Origin: Sphingomonadales bacterium
Lineage (GTDB): Bacteria > Pseudomonadota > Alphaproteobacteria > Sphingomonadales > Sphingomonadaceae
DNA: 51,301 nucleotides
Assembly: GCA_027485485.1 (NCBI GenBank)
Contig: JAIXQY010000201.1
Span: forward strand, 1 to 51,301
Direction of reading: 5' to 3'
The translations under genes were made by a program, and so were the position numbers. The number at the start of each line of letters is the position of its first letter. Within the stretch, counting starts at the first letter, position 1. Shown in pieces: positions 15,211 to 24,347 of the stretch. The notes under the pieces are model-generated. The model was not told the DNA's origin, searched no databases, and saw only the letters and a list, made by a program, of their open reading frames with translations.

Positions 15211-16674
15211 ATGACCTCACTCGACACCACCCAGACCAGCGTCTTCATCGCGCTGACCATCTTCATGGCGCTGGCCACCATCTGGCAGGTGCGGCGCATG
15301 TCCGCCAAACAGGGCAGCCGCGCCGACGCCAACAGCAACCGCGAATATTTCCTTGCCGGCGGCGGCCTCACCTGGCCGTTCATCGCCGGCTCCATCACGC
15401 TCACCAACCTCTCCACCGATCAGTTGGTCGGCATGAACGGGCAGCAGATGCTGCTGCTGGCCTGGTGGGAGCTGTCGGCGGTGGCGGGCCTGGCCATTCT
15501 GGCGCTGGTGTTTCTGCCGGTCTATTATCGCGAGGGCTGCACCACCACCACCGAACTGCTGCAGAAACGCTATAACTCGCCCGGTTTGCGCGCCCTGGTG
15601 TCGGCGCTGTTCCTGGCCGGCAATCTGCTGATCTATCTGCCGATCACGCTCTACACCGGCGCTTTGTTCCTGCGCACCGTGTCGGGCGCCGATGTGCCGC
15701 TGCTGCCGCTGGCTGCCGTGCTGGGCGTGGTCGGCTCGCTCTATGCCATATTGGGCGGGCTGCGGGCGGTGGCGGTGTATGACACCATCGCGGGCGTGGG
15801 CGTGCTGGGATCGGCGCTGGCCATCGTCTGGCTGGCGCTCACCGCCATTGGCTGGGATTTTTCCGGCATCCCGGCCGAACGGTTGACGCTGGTGGGCGGG
15901 CCCGAAAGCCCCATCCCCTTCCCCACGCTGTTCACCGGCATGATCTTCATCCAGATGTTCTATTGGTCCACCAACCAGAACATCACCCAGCGCGCCATGG
16001 CGGCGCCATCCTTGCGCGAAGGCCAGAAGGGCGTGTTTGCCGCCGGCATCATCCGCCTGATCATCGTGCCGGCCATCGTCGTGCTGCCCGGCATCGCCAG
16101 CTACAAATTGTTCGGCCCGCTGGGAGACACCGCCTATGGCCGCATCGTCGCCGAAGTGATGCCCAGCTGGGCTTCGGGCGCCTTCGCGGCCTTCATGGCG
16201 GCGGCGGTGCTCACCCATTATACCTCGATCCTCAACAGCTCGACGACGCTGTGGGTGTGCGACATTCACGAGGCCTATATCAACCGAACGCCCAATGTGG
16301 GCCGGTTGAACACGGTCATCTCGCTCAGCTTCGTCGCCCTCTCCATCGCGCTGGTGCCGGTCTATGATGGCGCCGCCTCCATCATCAATCTGGTGCAGCA
16401 GCTGAACGGCCTGCTCTCCATGCCGATCCTGGCCGCCTTCATCTGCGGGCTGGTGTTCAGCGGCATCCAGGCCCGCGCTGTCATGCTGGCGCTGTTGTTC
16501 GGGGTCGGGCTCTATGCCGTGTTCACCTGGGTGTGGACGCCAGCGCACTATATCCACCTGATGCTGGTGACGTTATTGGCCACCATAAGTGTCGCTTTGG
16601 CCACCAATCGGCTGCTGGGCGGCACGGCGGTGTTGCGGCGGGGCGCCGGGACGGCCAATATGGCCGCGCATTGA
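15211..16674 (+). CDS. Sodium:solute symporter (SSS/SLC5 family)
   Basis: A 487-residue integral membrane protein with about 13-14 hydrophobic helices, matching the SSS family in length and layout. The segment REYFLAGGGLTWPFIAGSITLTNLSTDQLVGMNG is the typical TM1 region with its unwound GS stretch. QMFYWSTNQNITQRAMAAPSLREGQKG matches the SglT-type family signature. Relatives couple Na+ entry to uptake of sugars, amino acids or carboxylates; the closest appearance is to the sugar-type (SglT-like) branch. I use the ATG at 15211; an in-frame GTG at 15193 would add six residues. Two genes follow closely on the same strand and may be co-transcribed. Confidence 0.9.
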   Translation: MTSLDTTQTSVFIALTIFMALATIWQVRRMSAKQGSRADANSNREYFLAGGGLTWPFIAGSITLTNLSTDQLVGMNGQQMLLLAWWELSAVAGLAILALVFLPVYYREGCTTTTELLQKRYNSPGLRALVSALFLAGNLLIYLPITLYTGALFLRTVSGADVPLLPLAAVLGVVGSLYAILGGLRAVAVYDTIAGVGVLGSALAIVWLALTAIGWDFSGIPAERLTLVGGPESPIPFPTLFTGMIFIQMFYWSTNQNITQRAMAAPSLREGQKGVFAAGIIRLIIVPAIVVLPGIASYKLFGPLGDTAYGRIVAEVMPSWASGAFAAFMAAAVLTHYTSILNSSTTLWVCDIHEAYINRTPNVGRLNTVISLSFVALSIALVPVYDGAASIINLVQQLNGLLSMPILAAFICGLVFSGIQARAVMLALLFGVGLYAVFTWVWTPAHYIHLMLVTLLATISVALATNRLLGGTAVLRRGAGTANMAAH

Positions 16675-16699
16675 CTCACAGGTTACGGAGTGTTTCGCC

Positions 16700-16921
16700 A
16701 TGTTTTCCCGGCTGTTTCTCGACCACCCCCGCTGCGTGAACGAAACCTATTCCGAGCATATGGGCGCCGCCTTTGGCGTGGGCGGCCGGCTGTTTGCCGC
16801 CAGCCTGAAATGCTTCATCCATGGCCTGGTTCCCGGCCTCTACAAAACCGCCGGTTCCGATGCGATCATGGAGCTGCACAAAGACATCGCACCGCGCAAA
16901 TATGATCAGCCAACCTTCTGA
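16700..16921 (+). CDS. DUF6356-like small protein
   Basis: A 73-residue protein, MFSRLFLDHPRCVNETYSEHMG and so on, with one moderately hydrophobic stretch (about residues 25-48). It resembles the DUF6356 family of small alphaproteobacterial proteins: a DHP..V.E.Y.EH start, a central G-rich helix, then GS...LH. GGAG lies nine bases before the ATG, which supports translation. It sits 25 bp after the symporter and 24 bp before the serine hydrolase, all on the forward strand. The function is not known. Confidence 0.75.
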   Translation: MFSRLFLDHPRCVNETYSEHMGAAFGVGGRLFAASLKCFIHGLVPGLYKTAGSDAIMELHKDIAPRKYDQPTF

Positions 16922-16945
16922 TCGCCACCAAACGGGGAACACGCA

Positions 16946-18160
16946 ATGACCGACACTCTGGGCTTTTGCCCCGCCCGGCTGGCACGGCTGGATGCCTTTC
17001 TGGCGGAAAAATATCTCGCCACCCGCCGCCTGCCCTGCACCCTGTCGCTGGTCGCCCGCCATGGCGAGATTGTGCACATGGGCGTGCAGGGCCTGGCCGA
17101 TGTGGAGCGCGGCATCCCGGCCCGGGCCGACACGATCTTCCGCATCTATTCGATGACCAAGCCGATCACCTCGGTCGCGCTGATGATGCTGGTGGAACAG
17201 GGCAAGATCGCGCTGGATGATCCGGTGCACAAATATATCCCGGAGTGGAAAAATCTTGGCGTGTTCGTCGCCGGCACCCACAAACTGGGCTTTCAGACCC
17301 GGCCGCCGGCGCGGCCGATGCAGGTGGTCGATCTGTTCCGCCACACCGCCGGCCTCACCTATGGGTTCCAGCTGCGCACCAATGTTGATGAAGCCTATCG
17401 CCGCGAGAAGATCGGCGAGATCGAAAAGGCCGGCACGCTGGAAGACATGATCAAGGCGCTGGGGCGCCTGCCGCTGGAGTTCTCGCCGGGTGAGGCGTGG
17501 AATTATTCGGTGGCAACCGACGTGCTGGGCTGGCTGGTGCAGGTGGTGTCCGGCCAGAAATTCGAGGATTATCTGGCCGAGCATGTCTTCCAGCCGCTGG
17601 GCATGATCGATACCGGCTTCCATGTGCGCGAAGGCCAGGAACATCGTTTCGCCGCCTGTTATCAGCCCACGAAAGACGGCAGCATCACGGTGCAGGATGA
17701 TCCCACCACCTCCTCCTTCCTGAAGCCCGCCAGCTTCATTTCCGGCGGCGGCGGCCTGGTCTCCACTGCGGCGGATTATCTGCAATTCTGCCGCATGCTG
17801 CTCAACGGTGGCACGCTGAACGGCCACCGCCTGATCAGCCGCAAGACGCTCGACCTGATGACCGCCAATCACCTGCCCGGCGGCGTTGACCTGCCCGCCA
17901 TGAGCCGCAGCCTGTTTTCCGAAGCCGCCTATGAAGGCGTCGGCTTCGGCCTGGGCTTTGCGACCAGCACCGCGGCGCACAAGACGCTGATGCCCGGCAG
18001 CAACGGCGATTATTTCTGGGGCGGCGCCGCAAGCACCTTCTTCTGGGTGGACCCGGAGGAAGATCTGATCGGCATCTTCATGACCCAGCTGATCCCGTCC
18101 TCCACCTGGCCGGTGCGCAAGGAAATGCGCACCATGGTCTATGCCGCGCTGGATGATTGA
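16946..18160 (+). CDS. Serine hydrolase, class C beta-lactamase/EstB-type
   Basis: A 404-residue enzyme of the beta-lactamase-related (DUF/PF00144-type) serine hydrolases. The active-site Ser69-x-x-Lys72 is in YSMTKPITS. The second motif is the Tyr in WNYSVATDVLGW (about residue 190). A WGGAAST segment near the end stands where beta-lactamases have KTG, as in EstB-type esterases. No signal peptide is evident, so it is probably a cytoplasmic esterase rather than a beta-lactamase. A GGGGAA ribosome site precedes the start. The substrate is unknown. Confidence 0.88.
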   Translation: MTDTLGFCPARLARLDAFLAEKYLATRRLPCTLSLVARHGEIVHMGVQGLADVERGIPARADTIFRIYSMTKPITSVALMMLVEQGKIALDDPVHKYIPEWKNLGVFVAGTHKLGFQTRPPARPMQVVDLFRHTAGLTYGFQLRTNVDEAYRREKIGEIEKAGTLEDMIKALGRLPLEFSPGEAWNYSVATDVLGWLVQVVSGQKFEDYLAEHVFQPLGMIDTGFHVREGQEHRFAACYQPTKDGSITVQDDPTTSSFLKPASFISGGGGLVSTAADYLQFCRMLLNGGTLNGHRLISRKTLDLMTANHLPGGVDLPAMSRSLFSEAAYEGVGFGLGFATSTAAHKTLMPGSNGDYFWGGAASTFFWVDPEEDLIGIFMTQLIPSSTWPVRKEMRTMVYAALDD

Positions 18161-18166
18161 AGCGGC

Positions 18167-19789
18167 TCAATAATCTTCCCGCTCCGGCAGTTCGGTACGG
18201 CGGAAGCGGATGCGGCGCTCCTTGTCGGCCGGCACCACCACGCGCCACACCGGCCGGCCATCGCGCAGCGCCAACGCTTGCGAAAAGCGGCTGAGCGTGT
18301 GCTCGTTGGTGTCGGCAAATTCCACCTCGGCGGTGATCGGCGTCTCGCCATCGTTGCGCACCGTCAGGGTCACCCGGGCCCAATTTGATCCGTCCGGGCC
18401 GTCATCCTCGTCCTGATCAAAGTCCACATCGTCGCCGCCGTCGGGCAGATCAATATCCACCCGCTCGCCCACCGCCTTTTCCTTCACCGCCACCTCGCCG
18501 ATCGGGTGGCGGCCCAGCTGGGTGTTCTGAAACAGCGCGATGCGGCCGCGCGGCAATGGTTCGCCCAACCCGCTGGCCTTGTCGTTGATCAGGCGATAGC
18601 TGAATTTCTGATCGTCAATATAATCGCCGCGATAGGTGGCGTGGTGCAGAAACTCGCCCTTCAGCACCCGATCATCCAGAAAGCGCACCTGCTTGATGCT
18701 GCGCGCGCCAATGTCGCTGCGGCGGCCAAGCGTGTAGAGCTTGGCATCGCCCACATCGCTCTGATCGGCACGGCGCATGCCGGTCACCACGATGGCATCG
18801 CCGCAGCCGCCCTCCTCATCCTCTTCGTCGCAGCCGCCACCGCCGCCAAACCCGCCCCACCGGCTCATGCGCAGCGCAATCGGGGCTTCCAGGTCGCCGA
18901 ACGGCCTTGGCGTGAACAGCGGGGCATTCACCCGCGCCGCCGCGGTGCGGCCCATCGGCCAACATTCGGCCGAAACGTCGATATTGCCGGGCGCATAAGG
19001 ATCAGCCTCCCGCGCCGCTTCCTCGGCCTCCTCCTCCTCATCCGTTGGCCCGACCCGGCCGATCACCCCGGCAATCGCGCTCACCTGCGCCGCTTCAAAG
19101 CGGGTGCGGTCGCGGCTGCCCAGCGTCATCCACGATGACAGCGCCAGCGTGCGGCCATCAGCGGAGAAGGTGCCGACATAATCCGCCTGCCAATCGAAAT
19201 TGCCGGCCAGATAGACGAGGCGCAGCCGCAACTTGCCGCCGGGGTTACTGGCGGGCAATTCCACCGAAAGTGTCGGCTTGGCGGTCAGGTCGGCCGGGCG
19301 GCCGGGAAACAACAATGTGTTGAGGCTGCCTTCGCACTGCACCGCCTCCACGCCCCTCGCCGTCTTCAGCACCAGCGCATCGGGGGCGGACAAGATGGTG
19401 CCAGCCTCCACCAGCGGCTTGCCCGTCACCGGATCGGCCCGGCGGATCGTCACCCGCTGGCCGGCAAAGGCATCGATCAGGCCACGCTGTGACAGCAGGC
19501 GGGCATCGAAATTCTTCTCACCGGTGGTGATGTCATACAGCAGCGCGCTTTGGGGGACGATGCCGCCCGCCACGCCTTCCAGCCGAAGCGTGACCGCGCC
19601 CGCCGGCACCGCCACCTCGCGCACTTCTTCCAGCAGGGCATAGCCGCCCAGCGGTTCATCGCTGCCCGGGTCCATGTCCATCACATCGCCGGCAGCGCGG
19701 GCGGAGTCGCGATAGAAGGTGATCGCCGTGTCTTGCGGCGCCGCCGAAACGACAATCGGCGCCAACATCAGGGCCAGGGCCGCTAGCAT
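18167..19789 (-). CDS. Exported DUF4139-domain protein with acidic tract and IVVTGMRR motif
   Basis: A 540-residue protein with a signal peptide (MLAALALMLAPIVVSAA). The DUF4139 core is seen in NFDWQADYVGTFSADGRTLALSSWMTL and in the C-terminal beta region. In the middle there are acidic runs (DEEEEAEEAAREAD and CDEEDEEGGCGD) and at residues 331-340 DAIVVTGMRR, which looks like the TonB-box region of sphingomonad receptors. A second acidic stretch (GGDDVDFDQDEDDGPD) lies further on. The start at 19789 forms a TGATG overlap with the upstream DUF4139 gene; the frame is open upstream but that part overlaps the neighbour. The protein is probably periplasmic or surface-exposed, and its function is unknown. 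Confidence 0.82.
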   Translation of the reverse strand: MLAALALMLAPIVVSAAPQDTAITFYRDSARAAGDVMDMDPGSDEPLGGYALLEEVREVAVPAGAVTLRLEGVAGGIVPQSALLYDITTGEKNFDARLLSQRGLIDAFAGQRVTIRRADPVTGKPLVEAGTILSAPDALVLKTARGVEAVQCEGSLNTLLFPGRPADLTAKPTLSVELPASNPGGKLRLRLVYLAGNFDWQADYVGTFSADGRTLALSSWMTLGSRDRTRFEAAQVSAIAGVIGRVGPTDEEEEAEEAAREADPYAPGNIDVSAECWPMGRTAAARVNAPLFTPRPFGDLEAPIALRMSRWGGFGGGGGCDEEDEEGGCGDAIVVTGMRRADQSDVGDAKLYTLGRRSDIGARSIKQVRFLDDRVLKGEFLHHATYRGDYIDDQKFSYRLINDKASGLGEPLPRGRIALFQNTQLGRHPIGEVAVKEKAVGERVDIDLPDGGDDVDFDQDEDDGPDGSNWARVTLTVRNDGETPITAEVEFADTNEHTLSRFSQALALRDGRPVWRVVVPADKERRIRFRRTELPEREDY

Positions 19790-21258
19790 CAGAAGGCGGT
19801 GAGATAGGTGACGTTCAGTTCGGCCGTGCCCTTCGCCAGCACCGGCACCTGCCATTCGCGCACATCACTCACCGTCTGGGCACCCTTGATGCTTTCATCG
19901 GTGATGCGGGTTGCCTCGCGCCAGCCTTGCAGGCCGGTCTGGCGCAGCGCCACCGCCACCGCCTGCGGCCGGGCGTTGGTGACGATGAACTTCATCTGGG
20001 TGCGGTAATATTCGCGCGGGCGCTGCACCGTCACCGTTTGCACCGCGCCATTCTCGACAATGCGGAACTTCGCTGCCGCCTGCCATTCATCCGCTGTGAT
20101 CCGTTCGCGCTTCACCACCATCGGCCGCAACTTCACATCAAAGGCCAGCGCGGTGGGCAGTTCCACATCCGATCCAGCCGTGGTGTGCTCGATGCGGTTC
20201 TCACCCACAAAGCGCGTCTTGCCGCTGGCATCGCGCATGTACACCCGCACGATTCCCGCCGGCAGCGCGCGACCGAGCCCGCCCTTCGAACCAGTGCCGA
20301 AATTCAGGATGCTGGTGACCGCCTGCGCTTCATCGGCTTCGCACAACCATTCGCAATCAAACCGATAGAGGCGCCTGGCTGCCACGCCCGACGCATCGAG
20401 GAAGCTCACCTGCTTCTTCTGGTTGCTGGCCACCGTGGTGCGTGCCGCAATCGGATAGAGATAAAGATCGCCCACCGCCTGCTCGTTGCTCTCGCCATCG
20501 CCGGGCCGCGATGATCCATATTGATTGGGGGAGCGACGGCGCGGCTGTTGCAGCTTCATCAGATCGCCGGCCGCCAGGGTGAGCTGCGCATCGCGAAAGG
20601 CAGTGCCGGTGCTGTTGGTCAGCGTGACCCAACCCTGAAGGTCCATGCGGCCCTTGACCTCGTCAAACAGGCCGACATAATCCGCCTTCCAGCCCAGCCC
20701 GCTGGTGAGATAGCTCAACGTCACCGGCTGCACACCGGCCTTCGCGGCCTCCACCGTGACCGACAATGTGGGCCGGGCGCGCAGATTGGGCGGGATGCGA
20801 TCAAAGATCACCCGCACCGGCAGGCCATCGTCGCGCAAGATCTCCACATGGCCGCCGGTTTCCAGCACCACGCCGCCGTTCACCGCCAGCACCTTTGCCG
20901 TGTCCCTGGTTTCCGCGCCGGTGGCCTGGTTGGTGCGCAGCAGCGTGATGGTCTGGCCTTCGGCCTTGCGCATCAAACTGTCGGGCGACAGCAGATCATA
21001 GTCGAAATTCTGCTCCACCACGTCGATGCCCTCGCCGCCCAGCGTCACGGTTTCGGGGCGGATGGTGGCCGACACATCGGGAAATTCCTGGCGGCTGATG
21101 CCGGCCGGCAGGGTCAGGCTGCGCCGATCCTCCACCAGCGCCTGATCAGCATAGACGGTGATGCGCACATCGCCCTGGCCGTGGCTGGCCGGGTCGCTGG
21201 GGGCCGCAGCCACCATAGTTGCCGTGCCAAGCGCCAGGATGGCCAGTCTTTGCCGCAT
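19789..21258 (-). CDS. Exported DUF4139-domain protein
   Basis: A 489-residue protein beginning MRQRLAILALGTATMVAAA, a signal peptide, after a GAAGGAG ribosome site; this fixes the start over an ATG 30 codons upstream. The DUF4139 region includes GLGWKADYVGLFDEVKGRMDLQGWVTL, and a typical ELPTALAFDVKLRPMVVKRERI block precedes a beta-rich C-terminus. It is a paralogue of the gene directly downstream, with which it is translationally coupled, so the two products may form a pair. It lacks the IVVTG motif and the acidic tracts of its partner. The molecular role is unknown. Confidence 0.85.
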   Translation of the reverse strand: MRQRLAILALGTATMVAAAPSDPASHGQGDVRITVYADQALVEDRRSLTLPAGISRQEFPDVSATIRPETVTLGGEGIDVVEQNFDYDLLSPDSLMRKAEGQTITLLRTNQATGAETRDTAKVLAVNGGVVLETGGHVEILRDDGLPVRVIFDRIPPNLRARPTLSVTVEAAKAGVQPVTLSYLTSGLGWKADYVGLFDEVKGRMDLQGWVTLTNSTGTAFRDAQLTLAAGDLMKLQQPRRRSPNQYGSSRPGDGESNEQAVGDLYLYPIAARTTVASNQKKQVSFLDASGVAARRLYRFDCEWLCEADEAQAVTSILNFGTGSKGGLGRALPAGIVRVYMRDASGKTRFVGENRIEHTTAGSDVELPTALAFDVKLRPMVVKRERITADEWQAAAKFRIVENGAVQTVTVQRPREYYRTQMKFIVTNARPQAVAVALRQTGLQGWREATRITDESIKGAQTVSDVREWQVPVLAKGTAELNVTYLTAF

Positions 21259-21444
21259 CACCCGCTCCTTCAATTCGTTTTCAACAGGATGACACAAGCT
21301 GACGGCAGGGCAAGCCGGTCTGCTGACCAGAATGCCATACCTCGCCAAAGATTATTTTGGCGCGCCTGTCTGTTTCGGGCAGTCTTGCCGCTCATCGTTG
21401 CAGGCAGCCGGAATTGGCCGGCCGCCCTGATGAAAGACCTGCGG

Positions 21445-21819
21445 ATGAAACGCCTGATGTTTGTTGCTGCCGCTGCCGCGCTGGCCTGGCCCGCCCAGGC
21501 TGCGGATTTCCTGCTGCTGGTGCAAGAGGCACCGACAGAGCTGGCCAAGCGCCGCGATGCCGGCCCAGCCGGTGCCGCCTATTGGCAAGGCTTTGTTGCC
21601 GCCGGTGGCACGCTGGCCAAGGCAGGCGCCCTGAAAGGCGGCGGTGCGCTGGAACCGACCAGCCCGCCCGGCCGCGGCGGACTGGTACTGGGCGGCTATT
21701 TCCTGATCAGTGCCGACACGCTGGCCAGTGCCCGCAGCCTGGCGGCCCGTGTCGCCGCCAACGTGCGCGGTGGCCGGATCGATGTGATCGCCCACGCCCC
21801 CACCAAAACCGGCATGTAA
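21445..21819 (+). CDS. Exported YciI-like protein
   Basis: A 124-residue protein with a signal peptide (MKRLMFVAAAAALAWPAQA). The mature part runs parallel to the YciI protein encoded next: FLLLVQEAPTELAKRRDAGPAGAAYWQGF lines up with YALIYHETAAELARRDSDTSAYWGAW, and both continue to a Gly-rich turn and a final alpha-beta unit. YciI-type (DGPF) proteins are normally cytoplasmic, so an exported copy is odd. A second in-frame ATG at 21430 would add five residues. It is 14 bp upstream of the next gene and surely in the same operon. Confidence 0.75.
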   Translation: MKRLMFVAAAAALAWPAQAADFLLLVQEAPTELAKRRDAGPAGAAYWQGFVAAGGTLAKAGALKGGGALEPTSPPGRGGLVLGGYFLISADTLASARSLAARVAANVRGGRIDVIAHAPTKTGM

Positions 21820-21833
21820 GAAAGGATACGACC

Positions 21834-22187
21834 ATGCAATATGCCCTGATTTATCATGAAACCGCCGCCGAACTCGCCCGGCGCGACAGCGACACCAGCG
21901 CCTATTGGGGCGCCTGGGATGCCTATATGGGCGCCATGGGTGCCGCCGGCATCATGCGCGGCGGTGCCGGCCTGTTGGCGCCCGATACCGCCACCACCTT
22001 GCGGATCAGCAATGGCGACTGGCAGGTGGAAGACGGCCCCTTTGCCGACACCAAGGAAAAGCTGGGCGGCTTTGTGGTGATCGAGGTGGCCGATCTGGAT
22101 GCGGCCCTGGCCTGGGCGGCGCGGGCGCCCTGCGCTGCGGCCGGATCGGTGGAGGTGCGCCCCACCCTGCCGCCGCAAGCCAACTGA
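21834..22187 (+). CDS. YciI family (DGPF) protein
   Basis: A 117-residue YCII-related protein with the signature DGPFADTKEKLGGF (about residues 65-78). AAAGGA lies eight bases before the ATG. Proteins of this family are the usual genomic partners of ECF42 sigma factors, one of which follows 10 bp downstream. Their biochemical role is unsettled. The neighbouring upstream gene encodes an exported paralogue. Confidence 0.92.
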   Translation: MQYALIYHETAAELARRDSDTSAYWGAWDAYMGAMGAAGIMRGGAGLLAPDTATTLRISNGDWQVEDGPFADTKEKLGGFVVIEVADLDAALAWAARAPCAAAGSVEVRPTLPPQAN

Positions 22188-22197
22188 TTCACCGGCG

Positions 22198-23484
22198 ATG
22201 CGCGCTGCGGCCAATCCCGGCTTTGCAGCGGCAGAAGCGGCAGCGCGCACCGCCTATGGCCGGCTGCTGGCCCTGCTCAGCCGCCACAGCCGCGATATTG
22301 CGGCAGCCGAAGATGCACTGGCCACTGCGCTGGCCCAGGCGCTGGCGCGCTGGCCCGATGATGGCGTGCCCGCCAATCCCGATGCCTGGCTGTTCACCGT
22401 GGCCCGCCGCGCGCTGGGCCATGGCCGCGCCCGGGCCGCCACCGCGCTGGCCGCCGAACCGGCGCTGAGCCTGCTGGATGCGGAACGTGCCAATATCCCG
22501 CAAGCGGACCTGCCCGATGAACGGTTGAAGTTGCTGTTTGTCTGCACCCACCCGGCGATTGCGGCCCGCATCCAGGCGCCGCTGATGCTGCAGGTGGTGC
22601 TGGGGCTGGATGCAGCCCGCATCGCGGCGGCCTTCCTGGTGTCACCCGCCGCGATGAGCCAGGCGCTGGTGCGGGCCAAGGCGCGCATCCGTGATGCCGG
22701 CGTGCCCTTCACCGTGCCGCCGCCACAGGAGCGCCCGGCCCGCCTGGCGGCCATCCGCACCGCCATCTATGCCGCCTATGGCGCCGGTTGGGAGCAGATG
22801 GCGGCCGATCAGGCCTCCGATCTGGCCGGCGAAGCCCTGTTTCTGGCCCGGCTGCTCACCGCGCTGGCCCCTGATGATCCCGAAAATGCCGGCCTGCTGG
22901 CGCTGATCCTGCTGTGCGAGGCGCGGCGGCCGGCGCGGCGGGATGCCCAGGGCGGGTTTGTCCCGCTCGACCGGCAGGATGTGACGCTGTGGCACCGCAC
23001 GCTGATCGAGGAGGGCGAAGCGGCCCTGCGCGCGGCCGCCGCGCTGGGCCAGCCCGGCCGCTTTCAACTGGAAGCCGCCATCCAGTCCCTGCACAATCAC
23101 CAGCGCTTCACCGGTGCCGATCTGTCAGCACCGCTGATCGGGCTGTATGATCGCCTGATGGACGTTGCGCCCAGCATTGGCGCCGCGGTGGCACAGGCCG
23201 CCGCCTTCACCGCCGCCGGCGCTGCCCCGGCGGCACTGGCCGCGCTGGATGCCCTGGCTGAACGCTGTGGTGATCACCAGCCCTGGTGGGCAACCCGCGC
23301 CCGGGTGCTGGCCGTGCTGGGCGATGCCGACGCCGCACGCGAAGCCGCCAGCCGCGCTGCAGGGCTCAGCCACGATCCGGCGATACGCCGCTTTTTGCTG
23401 TCCCAAGATTTCCTTGGCTTTCCTCCAGCTTGGCAAGCCGCCATGCCGGGCCCACAACAGGCCAACGAAGGAGAGCCAGCATGA
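22198..23484 (+). CDS. ECF42-type RNA polymerase sigma factor with C-terminal extension (DUF6596/TPR-like)
   Basis: A 428-residue sigma factor. The N-terminal sigma-2 region includes AAAEDALATALAQALARWPDDGVPANPDAWL. The linker has the characteristic ERLKLLFVCTHPAI, and sigma-4 (LQVVLGLDAARIAAAFLVSPAAMSQALVRAKARIRDAG) follows by about residue 165. The remaining about 250 residues are the helical extension typical of ECF42, thought to act in place of an anti-sigma factor. The YciI gene just upstream fits this family. The stop overlaps the next start as ATGA. The stimulus and regulon are unknown. Confidence 0.92.
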   Translation: MRAAANPGFAAAEAAARTAYGRLLALLSRHSRDIAAAEDALATALAQALARWPDDGVPANPDAWLFTVARRALGHGRARAATALAAEPALSLLDAERANIPQADLPDERLKLLFVCTHPAIAARIQAPLMLQVVLGLDAARIAAAFLVSPAAMSQALVRAKARIRDAGVPFTVPPPQERPARLAAIRTAIYAAYGAGWEQMAADQASDLAGEALFLARLLTALAPDDPENAGLLALILLCEARRPARRDAQGGFVPLDRQDVTLWHRTLIEEGEAALRAAAALGQPGRFQLEAAIQSLHNHQRFTGADLSAPLIGLYDRLMDVAPSIGAAVAQAAAFTAAGAAPAALAALDALAERCGDHQPWWATRARVLAVLGDADAAREAASRAAGLSHDPAIRRFLLSQDFLGFPPAWQAAMPGPQQANEGEPA

Positions 23485-24347
23485 CCGATTATGTGCCCCC
23501 CAAGGTCTGGACGTGGGACAAGGGCTTTGGCGGCCGTTTCGCCAACATCAACCGGCCGATTGCCGGCGCCACGCAGGAAAAGGCGCTGCCCGTGGGCAAG
23601 CACCCGTTCCAGCTCTACAGCCTGGGCACGCCCAACGGCGTGAAGGTGACGGTGATGCTGGAGGAACTGCTGGCCCTGGGCCATGCCGGGGCCGAATATG
23701 ATGCCTGGCTGATCAACATCGGCACCGGCGATCAGTTCGGATCGGGCTTTGTGGATGTGAACCCCAACAGCAAGATCCCGGCGATGGTCGATCATTCGAC
23801 CAACCCACCCACCCGCCTGTTCGAAAGCGGCGCCATGCTGCTGTATCTGGCGGAAAAATTTGGCGCCTTCCTGCCCACCGATCACCATGCCCGCACCGAG
23901 GCCTTGTGCTGGCTGTTCTGGCAGATGGGTTCGGCCCCGATATTGGGCGGCGGCTTCGGTCATTTCTATGCCTATGCCCCCACCAAGCAGGAATATCCGA
24001 TCAACCGCTTTGCCATGGAGGTGAAGCGGCAGATGGACGTGCTCGATCGGCATCTGGCCGACCATGAGTATATGGCCGGCACCGAATACAGCATCGCCGA
24101 TATGGCGATCTGGCCCTGGTATGGCGCGATGAGCCTGGGCCTGATGTATGAGGCGGGCGAGTTTCTGGAGGTGGCGGGCTATACCAACGTCATCCGCTGG
24201 ACCAAGGCGATCGGCGAGCGCCCGGCGGTGAAGCGCGGCCGCATGGTCAACCGCCCCTATGGCGAACCATCGAGCCAGTTGCTGGAACGCCACGACGCCA
24301 GCGATTTCGACACCAAGACCCAGGACAAGATCGGCAAGAGCGCATGA
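23481..24347 (+). CDS. yghU: Glutathione S-transferase, YghU type
   Basis: A 288-residue GST-fold protein very similar in layout to E. coli YghU, a glutathione-dependent disulfide-bond reductase of the Nu class. The N-terminal thioredoxin-like domain begins at HPFQLYSLGTPNGVKVTVMLEE. The conserved NPNSKIPAMVDH and LFESGAMLLYLAEKFGAFLP give the glutathione site, and an all-helical C-terminal domain follows. GAAGGAG precedes the start, which overlaps the sigma factor stop by 4 bp. Its coupling to the sigma factor suggests the operon deals with oxidative or electrophile stress; this is inference. Confidence 0.9.
   Translation: MTDYVPPKVWTWDKGFGGRFANINRPIAGATQEKALPVGKHPFQLYSLGTPNGVKVTVMLEELLALGHAGAEYDAWLINIGTGDQFGSGFVDVNPNSKIPAMVDHSTNPPTRLFESGAMLLYLAEKFGAFLPTDHHARTEALCWLFWQMGSAPILGGGFGHFYAYAPTKQEYPINRFAMEVKRQMDVLDRHLADHEYMAGTEYSIADMAIWPWYGAMSLGLMYEAGEFLEVAGYTNVIRWTKAIGERPAVKRGRMVNRPYGEPSSQLLERHDASDFDTKTQDKIGKSA

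Noticed and set aside
16946..18160. A true beta-lactamase
   Set aside because: The SxxK and Tyr motifs are present, but there is no signal peptide and the KTG box is replaced by WGG as in esterases.
20521..21429. Long forward open frame running into the exported YciI-like gene
   Set aside because: It overlaps the well-supported DUF4139 gene on the other strand. The signal peptide start at 21445 gives a sensible protein, and the upstream part has no family resemblance.
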